Numbered from the stretch's first letter, positions 9,772 through 18,872 are shown. The stretch is 64,000 bases of DNA from Spirulina subsalsa PCC 9445 (GCF_000314005.1 NZ_JH980292.1:1-64000); one strand, 5' to 3'. Numbers and translations: made by a program. Notes: generated by a model from the sequence alone, not told the origin.

Positions 9772-10585
9772 AGGCTTTTTCTAGGAGGGTGAGGGGGTCA
9801 GACCAACGGGCGATTATTTGGTAGGGGGGAACTGTCCGTCGTTGTTCAATGAGGCCATAGGCTTCTAGGGTGTTCAGTTGAGTTTGTAAGGCTTCTGGGG
9901 TAATGCCTAAAATGGGGGCTAATCCCATGTATTGGGTCAGAATCGATTCTGTGAGGACTGAACCTTCTCTAGAAAAGTCTCGCTGCCAAAGTTGGGCTAA
10001 AAAGTAACCGATTAAGTAGGGGTTAGGAAGCAGAGAATTTCCCTTAGAATATTGATGGCTTTTTTGGGTTAGGAATTGACAACTCACTAGGGCATCGGGT
10101 TCAGTATAGGCTTTTACAATAAAGTCTACTTTTTTAGAAGCGGCTGCGCCTTTTTGCTCAAAAATCTTTATATAATGATTCCTTAATTCTTCGAGGGTAA
10201 ATTGAGGATATTGGGGTAAAAAACTAAAGACAAAGTAACACCATCCGCCCCAGTCTTCTGGTGTTTGGGGAGGGGGTTTGATACCCTGATCGCCAAAACT
10301 GAGATAGAAGTGCATAAACCAATCGGTTAGGGGAGATTCTAGATAGGGGTCCCGTTGGTGGATGAGGCGACCTGCTGAACTTAGGGTTTTGCCGTCTAGG
10401 AATCCTGTACGAGTTGCCCAAGCTTTGACTCGTCCGACTTTGGCGTTGCCGAGGTTGGTTTTTGCCATTAAATCTTGTGTAGAACCTTCTAAGCCGGAAT
10501 CTTCTGCGGCTACGTCTAAGATTCTGCGTAATTCTTCTTTTTTCAGCGAAAATGTACCAAAAAAACCGAGTTGGTGTTCTGCCAT
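9755..10585 (-). CDS. DUF4007 family protein (phage-defence associated)
   Basis: A 276-aa protein beginning GFFGTFSLKKEELRRILDVA that resembles DUF4007. This family is recurrently found beside PAPS-reductase-like (DndC/BrxP) and BREX type 4 genes. The N-terminal part (~1-70) looks like a DNA-binding helical domain, and the C-terminal part (~200-270, TPEALQTQLNTLEAYGLIEQ) looks like a winged helix. It is the first gene of the leftward defence operon; an AT-rich stretch with TATAAT on the minus strand lies near 10628-10635. No sulfur-modification gene is present in the window. Confidence 0.7.
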   Translation of the reverse strand: MAEHQLGFFGTFSLKKEELRRILDVAAEDSGLEGSTQDLMAKTNLGNAKVGRVKAWATRTGFLDGKTLSSAGRLIHQRDPYLESPLTDWFMHFYLSFGDQGIKPPPQTPEDWGGWCYFVFSFLPQYPQFTLEELRNHYIKIFEQKGAAASKKVDFIVKAYTEPDALVSCQFLTQKSHQYSKGNSLLPNPYLIGYFLAQLWQRDFSREGSVLTESILTQYMGLAPILGITPEALQTQLNTLEAYGLIEQRRTVPPYQIIARWSDPLTLLEKAYASDS

Positions 10586-10701
10586 GAATCGTGATCAGAA
10601 ATAGACCGAAAAATGCTCTGACCTCAATTATATTATGGGAGAGGGTTGGGGTGCGATTCCGGGCGTAGCATCTCAAAGCGATCGCCTAAAATCCATCTGG
10701 A

Positions 10702-11322
10702 CTACAACCGACAAGGTTTGAAGGATAAGCGATGGTAGGGAGATGGCCCATACTGTTGTAGGGCTAGCAGATGCTTTTGGGTGCCATATCCCTTATTGGC
10801 GATGAGATCATATTGGGGATATTCTGCCGCGAGTTCTATAATCTGTTGATCCCGCCAGACTTTAGCGACAATACTAGCTGAGGCAATGACGACAGATTTC
10901 TGATCCCCCTTGATGATATTTTGCTGGGGTGGGGTTAAATGGGGGATGGGGAATTTTCCATCTACAAAACAGATGGAGGGGACTGGATTCAAGGCTTCCA
11001 CTGCACGACCCATCGCTAACAAAGAGGCCTGAAAGATGTTGATTTGATCAATTTCTTGGTGGGTCGCGTGACTAATTTGGACATCAAGGGCGATCGCACG
11101 AATTTGTTCCGCGAGTGTCATTCGTCGTTTAGCAGACAAGCGCTTACTATCCCGCACCCCCGCTTTCACCAATTCTGAACAGGCCTCTGGAGACAACACA
11201 ACGGCCGCCGCTACCACCGCCCCAAACAATGCACCCCGCCCCACCTCATCCACCCCGGCAACGGTTTCATAGGGTGCTGCAAGTTCAGGTAAATCACGTT
11301 CTACGAAATAGAATCTCATCAA
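10702..11322 (-). CDS. rnhB: ribonuclease HII
   Basis: RNase HII removes RNA from RNA-DNA hybrids and single ribonucleotides misincorporated in DNA. This 206-aa protein has the family N-terminal [20 protein letters not shown] with catalytic Asp/Glu, the RDSKRLS motif, and an Asp in [21 protein letters not shown] and KGYGTQKHL complete the set. Cyanobacteria commonly place rnhB directly after rne. Here rne lies upstream on the same strand, but a Uma2 gene and repeat DNA come between them. Confidence 0.95.
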   Translation of the reverse strand: MMRFYFVERDLPELAAPYETVAGVDEVGRGALFGAVVAAAVVLSPEACSELVKAGVRDSKRLSAKRRMTLAEQIRAIALDVQISHATHQEIDQINIFQASLLAMGRAVEALNPVPSICFVDGKFPIPHLTPPQQNIIKGDQKSVVIASASIVAKVWRDQQIIELAAEYPQYDLIANKGYGTQKHLLALQQYGPSPYHRLSFKPCRL

Positions 11323-11460
11323 TCCGTTCTCAATTTCATCCGGTGTTGCTAGTTTATAGCAATCATGTTCCCTCCAATCCTAGTTCCTTTTTTGCACGAC
11401 TCAGATCGGTTGGCTATAATTGCGTTATTCTGACAAAAAACTAATATAAAAGTAAACAAT

Positions 11461-12099
11461 ATGCAAGTCACTTTTGAACAATTAGTCATTCCCCCCGGTC
11501 GGCAACTTTTAATGAAAGATATTAGTTGGCAGATGTACGAAGACTTGCTAGAAGATTTGGGAGAAAAACGCGGGTTTCGGATTAATTACAGTCAAGGAAT
11601 ATTGGAAATTATGGTGCCATTACCGGAACACGAAGACGATAAAGTCATTATTGGTAATCTCGTGGAAATTCTGCTAGAAGAACTTGATATTGAGTTCAGA
11701 AACTTGGCTTCAACCACCTTTAAAAGTCAAACCATGAGACAAGGACTTGAAGCCGACCAATGTTTCTATATCGAAAATGAGGCAGAGGTTCGTGGTCAAA
11801 AGCGAATTGATTTAAGTATAGACCCGCCCCCAGATTTAGCCATTGAAATTGATCTTACATCGCGGACTCAGTTTAACAATTATGAAGTCTTAGGAGTTGG
11901 GGAACTTTGGCGCTTTAACGGTACAATTTTAGAAATTAATGTGCTACAAGATGGTGTTTATATTCAATCTAATGAAAGCCCTCATTTTCCCGGATTTCCT
12001 TTAAGGAAAATTATTCCTGAATATCTGGAACGGAGTAAAGTTGAAGGCAGGAATAAAACCATGAAAGCGTTTCGGGCTTGGGTTAGGGAGCAAATTTAG
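11461..12099 (+). CDS. Uma2 family (DUF820) putative endonuclease
   Basis: A 212-aa member of the Uma2/DUF820 family, a PD-(D/E)XK-fold group hugely expanded in cyanobacteria and of unknown function. It shows YSQGILEIMVPLPEHE, the nuclease-like IDLSIDPPPDLAIEIDLTS (Asp and ExD), and YEVLGVGELWRF, the usual family order. It is the only + strand gene between leftward rnhB and rne, and its downstream flank is heptamer repeats plus a MITE end. This looks like an insertion into an ancestral rne-rnhB pair. Confidence 0.85.
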   Translation: MQVTFEQLVIPPGRQLLMKDISWQMYEDLLEDLGEKRGFRINYSQGILEIMVPLPEHEDDKVIIGNLVEILLEELDIEFRNLASTTFKSQTMRQGLEADQCFYIENEAEVRGQKRIDLSIDPPPDLAIEIDLTSRTQFNNYEVLGVGELWRFNGTILEINVLQDGVYIQSNESPHFPGFPLRKIIPEYLERSKVEGRNKTMKAFRAWVREQI

Positions 12100-12288
12100 A
12101 AGTCAAGGGAACAGGGGAGGGGGAGGGAGGGGGGAGAGGGGGAGCAGGGGAGCAGGGGAGAATTGATAATTATTACCTATCACCTATTCCCTATTCCCTA
12201 TTACCTATTCCCGACACCCGACACCCGATTCCCGACTCCCGACTCCTGACTCCCCGTTCCCTAGCCCAGTTATTCAGCAGATCCTACA
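12100..12288. repeat. purine-rich and heptamer repeats with a single MITE end
   Basis: The gap between Uma2 and the rne stop codon is nearly all simple repeat: GGGGAG/GGAGCAGG runs, CCTATTCCCTATT units, then CCCGACA and CCCGACTC heptamers. The last part, TTATTCAGCAGATCCTA at 12270-12286, is one copy of the terminal motif of the 140-bp MITE at 25354-25493. The same repeat types recur in several gaps of this window. Confidence 0.8.
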
Positions 12289-14355
12289 TTAGCGAGCAGA
12301 AGAGCGACGACGACGGCGACGGATGACAGGACGATCCTCCTCATCCTCTGCATCAGAGTCATTAGACTTCAACCCTGTATCCTCACTCGCGGACTGCACA
12401 GACTCCATAGACTCCATAGACTCCACAGATTGAACAAACTCCTCAGACTCCTCAGAGAACACCGGACTATTTTCCTCAAATTCCTCCTCGTCCGGCTGAC
12501 TAGCCAACTCACTAACCATGCTAGGAGACTCAACGGCATTATTCAGAATTGGTTTGGCGGGTTTTTCCCGTTCCTCTTCTACCTCTTCGTCAGTCCCTAC
12601 AGGACGAACAGAGACAATGACGGCTTTAGGATCTTTTAACTCACGATTGGCACGAATCAGGGGAGAAATGCCCATCATGGCGTAAATATCCTGTTCAACC
12701 GGGGTCATTTCTACGGAGACTTTTTCCGGGATAATGGTTTCCCGAATCCGAGAACCGCGACTGGGACTGTATTTTTCACTGGTATCCCGTTCTCGACTTC
12801 CAGAAGAATCCCGCAGAATCCCGTAAGACTCGTTACTGCTGCTGTAATCGTTCTCTGTCTCCAGTTTTTGGCCATTGGTACCCGAAGGACGGGGTTTGCT
12901 CTTGTTCCCCAGTTCTAGCTCAGTCAAACGCCGCCGCCGTCTGCGTTTGTTGTTGCCGCCCGGTTCTTGGTAGCTGGGATGATGGAGTAAATCTAAATCC
13001 ACACTGCTCTCATCTCCTCCCGCGTCAAACAGAGGTTCAATTTCCTCCTCCCGTTTTTCGGGAGTTCTCACCAAGGTTGGAGTGGTGGAAACGACCCGTT
13101 CGGGCAGTTCTTCGCCACTTTCGCCGGGGAGTTGGACTAAATGACCTAAGCCGCCACAATGGGGGCATTCTTTGCCAAAGAGTTCATAGAGGTTTTGGCC
13201 TTGGCGTTTGCGGGTCAGTTCAACCAGTCCCAGTTCCGAGAGTTGGGCAATTTGGGGGCGGGCTTTGTCGGCGCGCAGGGCTTTATTAAAGTGTTCTAAT
13301 AAGGCCAATTGATCCCGCCGGGAGTCCATATCAATAAAGTCCACCACAATCACGCCGCCCATGTTGCGTAAGCGCATTTGACGGGCGATTTCGGTAGCGG
13401 CTTCGTAGTTCGTCCAGAGGACGGTTTCCCGTGCCGTGGCGGAACGAGTAAAGGAGCCGGAGTTCACATCAATGACGGTGAGGGCTTCGGTGGGTTCGAT
13501 GATGATATACCCGCCGGAGGGTAAATCTACTCTGGGTTTGAGGGCTTCTCGGATGGCGGCATTCACCCGGAAGTATTCGAGAATGGGCAGGCGATCGCGG
13601 TGATGGTCAATTAACACCCCTTCCGGCGACCGTCCGCCACTCCAGTTCATTAATTGTTGTTTCACCCGCTTAACCCCAGCGGCCGAATCCACCACAATCC
13701 GGTTCACGTCCGCGCTGTAAATATCCCGTAGAATCCGTTGGATAAAGTCTTCATCCCGATTCAACAGCGCCGGAGGTTTGCTCATGTTGGCCTGTTGTTG
13801 GATAGACTCCCATTGTCGTTGGAGGTATTCTAAATCCTCCATAATGGCATCTTCGCCTTTTCCTTCGGCTTCCGTCCGCACTAATAAACCCATCCCGGCG
13901 GGTTTAATCAGAATCGCTAAGGCGCGTAAACGACTGCGTTCGGCTTCGTTTTTGATGCGACGGGACAGATTCACCCCGCGTCCGTAGGGCATTAAGACTA
14001 AATAACGTCCGGGGAGGGTAATATTTCCCGTGAGTCGAGGCCCTTTGTTCCCCGTAGGTTCTTTCATGACTTGAACCAGAACCGTTTGTTGGGGAGTTAA
14101 AAGTTCCGTAATCGCTCCGGCACTTTTGCGCAAGCGTAAAGGGCCTAGGTCTGTGACGTGCATAAAGCCATTGCGTTCGGCATCGCCAATGTTCACAAAA
14201 GCAGCATCAATGCCTTGAATCACATTTTCTACGGTGCCGAGGTAAATATCGCTAACTTGTTGATTACCAGTAGAGACAACAAGTTCTTGAATCTGATCTT
14301 CTGCAAAAACGGCTGCGATTTTATGCTGTTCAGCAATAATAATTTGCTTTGGCAT
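12289..14355 (-). CDS. rne: ribonuclease E/G
   Basis: An endoribonuclease that starts mRNA decay and processes rRNA. This 688-aa protein has an N-terminal S1 domain (~35-120), the catalytic Asp in VIDVNSGSFT and DFIDMD, and the Zn-link CPHCGG near residue 404. A poorly conserved acidic and basic tail follows, typical of cyanobacterial RNase E (about 650-700 aa). The tail has an arginine cluster KRRRRRR near 470 and ends in IRRRRRRSSAR. The terminal Arg-rich nonapeptide is known in cyanobacteria to bind PNPase. Leftward, with a ~700-nt upstream gap. Confidence 0.96.
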   Translation of the reverse strand: MPKQIIIAEQHKIAAVFAEDQIQELVVSTGNQQVSDIYLGTVENVIQGIDAAFVNIGDAERNGFMHVTDLGPLRLRKSAGAITELLTPQQTVLVQVMKEPTGNKGPRLTGNITLPGRYLVLMPYGRGVNLSRRIKNEAERSRLRALAILIKPAGMGLLVRTEAEGKGEDAIMEDLEYLQRQWESIQQQANMSKPPALLNRDEDFIQRILRDIYSADVNRIVVDSAAGVKRVKQQLMNWSGGRSPEGVLIDHHRDRLPILEYFRVNAAIREALKPRVDLPSGGYIIIEPTEALTVIDVNSGSFTRSATARETVLWTNYEAATEIARQMRLRNMGGVIVVDFIDMDSRRDQLALLEHFNKALRADKARPQIAQLSELGLVELTRKRQGQNLYELFGKECPHCGGLGHLVQLPGESGEELPERVVSTTPTLVRTPEKREEEIEPLFDAGGDESSVDLDLLHHPSYQEPGGNNKRRRRRRLTELELGNKSKPRPSGTNGQKLETENDYSSSNESYGILRDSSGSRERDTSEKYSPSRGSRIRETIIPEKVSVEMTPVEQDIYAMMGISPLIRANRELKDPKAVIVSVRPVGTDEEVEEEREKPAKPILNNAVESPSMVSELASQPDEEEFEENSPVFSEESEEFVQSVESMESMESVQSASEDTGLKSNDSDAEDEEDRPVIRRRRRRSSAR

Positions 14356-15076
14356 CCAATTTCCTCAAAAAATAATTAGGTTAAGCATCTGTGCGTGATC
14401 AAAGTTTTTTTCAGCCAGTACCTTGAACGAGAATCAAACGGAGTCAAACTAGATTGCCGGAAAGTGGAGGAGGACTTAAGCGATCCCATCTGGTTTAAGT
14501 TTTGATTGTTCACCCCTTGGATTATCAAGCCAGTGGGATAATGTTGAGGCAGTGTCGCTTAAAACTGCGCTGCACTGGGGGTGATGTACTGTTCAAGTGT
14601 GAGTTTTTAGCTTGGGATTTTCCCTTAATCAATTGAATTTGACTTTGATCGCGTCACAAAAACGCAACTGTACAATTCAAGCCAGATGACTCACCCCCCT
14701 AAACTCTGCTCTCATTACAGAACAGGGGATAAGTTGAACGGGACAACCACCATGAACTGAGGTGATGGGTGACACCATCGGATAAGCCTGATCTGATCCA
14801 CACAATCTAAATCTGTACTCTCTCATTAATACTGCCCCATAATCTGTTTCAGTTAGGGGACAGGTGGCTGTCCAACAATCCTAGGTTAATGTTCTCCTAA
14901 TCTGTGCTGTCCTAAGTGCTAGGGTCTAGCTTACGAACTGTATTGAGGGATTACGCCATGAAGCCCACTTTACAGTATTCACGAATCCAGACTCACTCAG
15001 GGAAGAAAAGGAAAATTCTCAAGGGGAAATTTTGACTTCGGAGTTTTTAGGATTCGGTGTTTTCTGTTCATCTTGC
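14356..15076. other. long gene-free stretch upstream of rne
   Basis: About 720 nt with no convincing gene. On the minus strand it precedes rne, and long 5' leaders are known for cyanobacterial rne, so part is probably transcribed leader. Several short inverted repeats are visible, but no known riboswitch or sRNA motif. A 25-codon + strand frame near 14958 (MKPTLQYSRIQTHSG) lacks other support. Confidence 0.4.
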
Positions 15077-15680
15077 GTGACATCCTCCCGACACCGACCC
15101 TACGGGTACGGTGCGGGCTTCCCCATATTACTATGAGGCTTTCCTGCTTCTACGGGAGGCTCTAGATGTCTTTTTAGGGACATCCCCGATCACCTCTTCC
15201 TCTACAGGCAGCTTGACCCCCAGTCCAAGGGCTGCAAGTTCACGTTGCTCAACAACCATCGCCGCAGCAACGTCCCTATCCGTTACCAACCCACAATGAG
15301 AACATTCATGCACTCGTTGAGACAAGTCTTTCTTACCAGTCACTACACCACAACTCGGACAAATTTGGCTAGTGAAATTAGCATCAACTTTCTCAAAATA
15401 AACATCTCGTTTCCAAGCCCCGTGCTTTAAGACCTCTAGAAACCCCCCAAAACCAGCATCAATGGTAGGTTTACACAACATCCCTCTAGACATGGCTTTG
15501 ACGTTTAAATCTTCGGCAAAAATGATATTGGCTTGGTCACAAAGATGATGAGCGACTTGATAATGAAAGTTCTTGCGAGTCTTTTGCCTGCTCCTTCACT
15601 GGCTCAAGCGAGATCCGGATTCCGTCGGTTAGTGGTCGGAGATATGTCAATCATATCATATTTGGCTTTTACCCCGAATA
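15077..15680 (-). mobile_element. internally deleted IS200/IS605-type tnpB element
   Basis: A ~600-bp relic holding the 3' third of tnpB plus its right end. The right end (15077-15130) reads, on the minus strand, a hairpin around CCGCACCGTACCCGTAGGG and GTCGGTGTCGGG and ends at GGATGTCAC. The left part (~15605-15680) has no tnpB coding but looks like a transposon left end. A near-identical right end with tnpB 3' sequence recurs at 25077-25298. No tnpA is present. Confidence 0.75.
15131..15601 (-). pseudogene. tnpB: tnpB C-terminal fragment
   Basis: The coding sequence matches the C-terminal third of TnpB, the RNA-guided nuclease of IS200/IS605 elements. Reading upstream from the usual ATG at 15493 the frame stays open: QKTRKNFHYQVAHHLCDQAN, then FAEDLNVKAM with the second catalytic acidic residue. 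Next come a zinc ribbon (CPSCG at ICPSCGVVTG, and CSHCG) and the final Asp in TDRDVAAAMV. The N-terminal wedge/REC part and the first RuvC Asp are gone, so it cannot cut DNA. Confidence 0.85.
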
Positions 15681-15757
15681 TTCACCCTGTTGGGCAGGGT
15701 GCGGGATGTCTCGCCGAGTGAGTTAAGAGAGCGACCCCCCTATTTTAGCACAAAGGG

Positions 15758-16936
15758 CTAACGGCGAGATGGCTTTGTTTTGGGGTTGGCTTGGCGCAGG
15801 GCTTGAACGGTGGAAATGATGGCGGGGGCGACTTGCTCGATTTCTGCGGGGGTGTTGAAACGCCCTAGGCCGAAGCGCAGGGAGGCGTAGGCGAGGGGTT
15901 CGGGGCGACCCAGGGCGGTGAGGACGTGGGAGGGGGCGATGTGGGTGGAGGAACAGGCGGAACCGGAGGAGAGGGCGACGATGGACTGGAGTCCGAGGAG
16001 GAGGGCGTTTCCATCGACTCCTTCTATACTGATGTTGAGGTTGCCGGGGAGTCGCTGGGTGGGGTGTCCGTTGAGGATTACGCCGTCTAGGGTTTGGAGT
16101 TGGCTCCAGAGGCGATCGCGCATTTCCCCCAATCTCTCCCCTTCGCTGGCCTCACTGAGTCCCAATTCAATGGCTTTGCCCAGTCCCACGATTTGGGGGG
16201 TATAAAGGGTTCCTGAACGCAAGTCTCGTTCCTGTCCGCCCCCGTGAATTTGGGCGGCTAATTTGACTCTAGGGTTACGTCGTCGAACATATAACGCGCC
16301 AATTCCTTTGGGGCCATACACTTTATGGGCGGTAATGGACATTAGATCAATCTGCATGGCTTCCACATCTAGGGGAATTTTGGCGATCGCCTGAGCCGCA
16401 TCCGTATGGAACAAAACCCCCTTTTCATGGCACATTGCGCCAATTTCCGCTAAGGGTTGTAACACCCCAATTTCATTATTAGCCGCCATCACAGAGACTA
16501 AAATAGTATCGGGGCGGATGGCTTGGCTTAACACCTCTAAATCCACCAGCCCATCGGATTGAACCGGAAGTTTAGTCACTTCAAACCCCAAGGAAGCCAA
16601 ATAATCATAGGGATCTAAAACCGCCCGGTGTTCGGTGGCGAGGGTAATAATATGTCGGCCTTGTTGAAAATAGGACTCAGCCACCCCTTTAATGGCTAAA
16701 TTATTGGCCTCTGTAGCCCCACTGGTAAAAATCACCTCATCGGGGCTACAGTGAATCGCCTCGGCGATAATTTGGCGGCTTTTTTTGACCGCCGCTTCTG
16801 CTTCCCAACCATAGGCATGGGTAATGCTGGAGGGGTTGCCAAAATGCTCGGTAAAAAAGGGTAACATGGCCTCGACGACTCGCGGATCTACCGGAGTTGT
16901 GGCATGGCCATCCATGTAAATGGGACGTTGGGACAT
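15758..16936 (-). CDS. cysteine desulfurase (NifS/IscS family)
   Basis: A PLP enzyme that takes sulfur from cysteine for Fe-S clusters and thio-modifications. The 392-aa protein begins MSQRPIYMDGHATTPVDPRV, has SGATEANNLAIKG, the PLP lysine in ITAHKVYGPKG, and the active Cys in SSGSACSSTHIAPSH. The frame is open 34 codons further up, but that extension (PDSRLPIPRSLFPVP) is translated heptamer repeat, so the start at 16936 is preferred. Several nifS paralogues exist in cyanobacteria, so no symbol is given. Confidence 0.93.
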   Translation of the reverse strand: MSQRPIYMDGHATTPVDPRVVEAMLPFFTEHFGNPSSITHAYGWEAEAAVKKSRQIIAEAIHCSPDEVIFTSGATEANNLAIKGVAESYFQQGRHIITLATEHRAVLDPYDYLASLGFEVTKLPVQSDGLVDLEVLSQAIRPDTILVSVMAANNEIGVLQPLAEIGAMCHEKGVLFHTDAAQAIAKIPLDVEAMQIDLMSITAHKVYGPKGIGALYVRRRNPRVKLAAQIHGGGQERDLRSGTLYTPQIVGLGKAIELGLSEASEGERLGEMRDRLWSQLQTLDGVILNGHPTQRLPGNLNISIEGVDGNALLLGLQSIVALSSGSACSSTHIAPSHVLTALGRPEPLAYASLRFGLGRFNTPAEIEQVAPAIISTVQALRQANPKTKPSRR

Positions 16937-17156
16937 AAGGGAATTGGGAATCGGGGAACAGGGAACAGGGAACAGGGAACGGGGAATCGGGAGTCGGGAA
17001 TCGGGAGTCGGGAGTCGGGAGTCGGTGTAGGGGCGCAATGCTTGCGCCCTAGGGAGTCGGGAGTTGATTAGTATTCCCCATTACCTATTACCTATTACCT
17101 CTCCCCTGCTCCCCCTCTCCCCCTCCCCCCTGTTCCCTGTTCCCTTGAAGTGAAGT
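16937..17156. repeat. heptamer repeat block (GGGAATCGGGAGTC type)
   Basis: The gap between the cysteine desulfurase and DUF1997 genes is nearly pure short repeats: GGGAACAGGGAAC, GGGAATCGGGAGTCGGGA, CCTATTACCTATT and CCCCTCTCC units. Such blocks occur in at least seven other gaps of this window. This one creates an artificial N-terminal extension on the neighbouring gene. Confidence 0.85.
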
Positions 17157-17744
17157 CTAGGGATCAATCAGTAGACCATAATTCACGCCCAAAGCGGCAT
17201 CCGAGGGGATTTCTTCCCCTCTAGCCCAGTGGTGATAATCGGCGATGAGATGGGAGAGTAGACGCTGTTTAATGCGGGAGAGAACCCCGCGCATTAACCC
17301 TTTCCCCGTGGTTTCCAACAGAGATAAAGGCGTGAATAACAACAACGGCGGGAGTTCTACACTCACCTCTACATTAGCCTGACCTTCTAGATAGGTCATC
17401 CCATCCCGAATGATTGGGGAGAGGATGCCACGGACTCTGAGACTAAAACGGTCATTAATATAATCAATCCCGCGAATTTCGCAGGATTCCGAGTTGAGGT
17501 AGACATTTCCCTTACCATCAGACCAAACCCGCAGGACAACCGTAGGCTGGAAATGGTAGATATCCAGTAGGTTGAGAGGGTGCATTTTCAAACGATAGCG
17601 ATCGCCTCCTAAACACTCCATCAGGGAAGAATCGGCAATAGCATGAACCAAGCGTTGGGGTTGGCGCAAATAATGGTTAATCGGAATGGTTTCCGCTTCG
17701 ACTGCCATGGCAACTGTTTCCGCAGCCGCTAAACAAAGTTTCAT
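17157..17744 (-). CDS. DUF1997 domain protein
   Basis: A 195-aa cyanobacterial and plastid-lineage protein of the DUF1997 family, function unknown. Visible landmarks are YRLKMHPLNLLDIYHFQPTV, the INDRFSLRVRGIL segment, ELPPLLLFTPLSLLETTGKG and a C-terminal LSHLIADYHHWARG. In many cyanobacteria it sits just after rnhB. Here it is separated from rne-rnhB by the cysteine desulfurase and mobile relics. The start could be the internal Met at residue 13. Confidence 0.85.
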   Translation of the reverse strand: MKLCLAAAETVAMAVEAETIPINHYLRQPQRLVHAIADSSLMECLGGDRYRLKMHPLNLLDIYHFQPTVVLRVWSDGKGNVYLNSESCEIRGIDYINDRFSLRVRGILSPIIRDGMTYLEGQANVEVSVELPPLLLFTPLSLLETTGKGLMRGVLSRIKQRLLSHLIADYHHWARGEEIPSDAALGVNYGLLIDP

Positions 17745-17858
17745 AAAAATAGAGAAAAAATGAGAAAAATAACCCGTTCGTTTAATCTTACTTTACACAA
17801 TTGCCGATTAACGCCCCTCAATTGTGAATTTTCTCAACAGTTCTCAATCCTGCCCGTT

Positions 17859-18872
17859 CTAAATCACAAGATCATCCTCTATGCCATCCTCCCTGAGATA
17901 GAGTAACCACTGGCGTTGAGCTTGGTACGGATCAACGGCTTCCTGTATCTGTTCTAAATTCATCCCAAACTGTTGAACAAGAACCAGTGGATTATCGGAA
18001 AAATTAGCAAAATCCACCCCATTTTTAGAGATTAAGCGTAAATTTTTCTCATCTACGTTTTGATTCAGTCGATGCGCCATTTTTAGGGACTCTACTACTA
18101 CAAAATGGCTTGAATCTTGCCCCGAATTCTTCACCACAACCCCCGCCCCTAATTCAGGAGAATTTTGCACTGTAATCTGACCCTCTAAAGCGTGAAAGGG
18201 GAGATTTTGAGGAAGGACTGCAACCGTTTGGGGTTGTTGGCGAGAAAGCTTAATCGGTTGTCGTGTTATGGCAAAGGAGGGAGGATTAGGGCGATGACGA
18301 GGGGGAGATTTGGCTAAATGACCCCGGTTCTCTACCACCCCAGACGGGATGCTATGCTGAACCAGCACGGGAGAAGAAGTTTCCACCCTGCGCTGAATAG
18401 GTGTTTGCTGATAGGCTGGGATAGCTAAATTTTGGGGTTTTGTCGCCACCGGACGCAACGGCAGAGGTTCAGGACGAGCAAAACGGATGGGAGAAGCTGG
18501 AGGCGGAAGGGATTGTAAACGCTCTCTTAACAGACTACGACCATCTAGGATGGGAGCAGGAAGGGGGAGTCTCGCACTTAACAAGGCTTTTTGAGTCTCA
18601 GCCTTTTGGATTGCTTTTTCCACCTCGGGCAAATCCGGGATAATGCTCCTTTGAGTTTCCGGCAATCCTTCGGGAATGGCTGCCGTAACTTGCCATTCCG
18701 CAGAGGGGAGAGACTGCGGCGGAAGGGATTGACTTTCCCCTCCTCCACTCACGATTGCCCAAGTGATCACAGTTCCTAAACCCGCCAAAGCAAATAAACC
18801 GGAACTTTGCCACCAACTGTGATTTAACCCAGACTGCAACGAATAGGAAAGGTGAATTGATTTCTTGCTCAT
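17859..18872 (-). CDS. proline-rich single-pass membrane protein, unknown function
   Basis: A 337-aa protein I do not recognise. One N-terminal membrane segment (~20-42, SSGLFALAGLGTVITWAIVSG) is followed by a long, low-complexity, Pro/Gln/Arg-rich periplasmic-type region (~55-230). A compact C-terminal part follows (ITVQNSPELGAGVVVKNSGQ, LINPDPY-like turns). The layout recalls TonB-like or envelope linker proteins, but no TonB motif is seen. It stands alone between gaps of ~115 and ~245 nt. Confidence 0.6.
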   Translation of the reverse strand: MSKKSIHLSYSLQSGLNHSWWQSSGLFALAGLGTVITWAIVSGGGESQSLPPQSLPSAEWQVTAAIPEGLPETQRSIIPDLPEVEKAIQKAETQKALLSARLPLPAPILDGRSLLRERLQSLPPPASPIRFARPEPLPLRPVATKPQNLAIPAYQQTPIQRRVETSSPVLVQHSIPSGVVENRGHLAKSPPRHRPNPPSFAITRQPIKLSRQQPQTVAVLPQNLPFHALEGQITVQNSPELGAGVVVKNSGQDSSHFVVVESLKMAHRLNQNVDEKNLRLISKNGVDFANFSDNPLVLVQQFGMNLEQIQEAVDPYQAQRQWLLYLREDGIEDDLVI

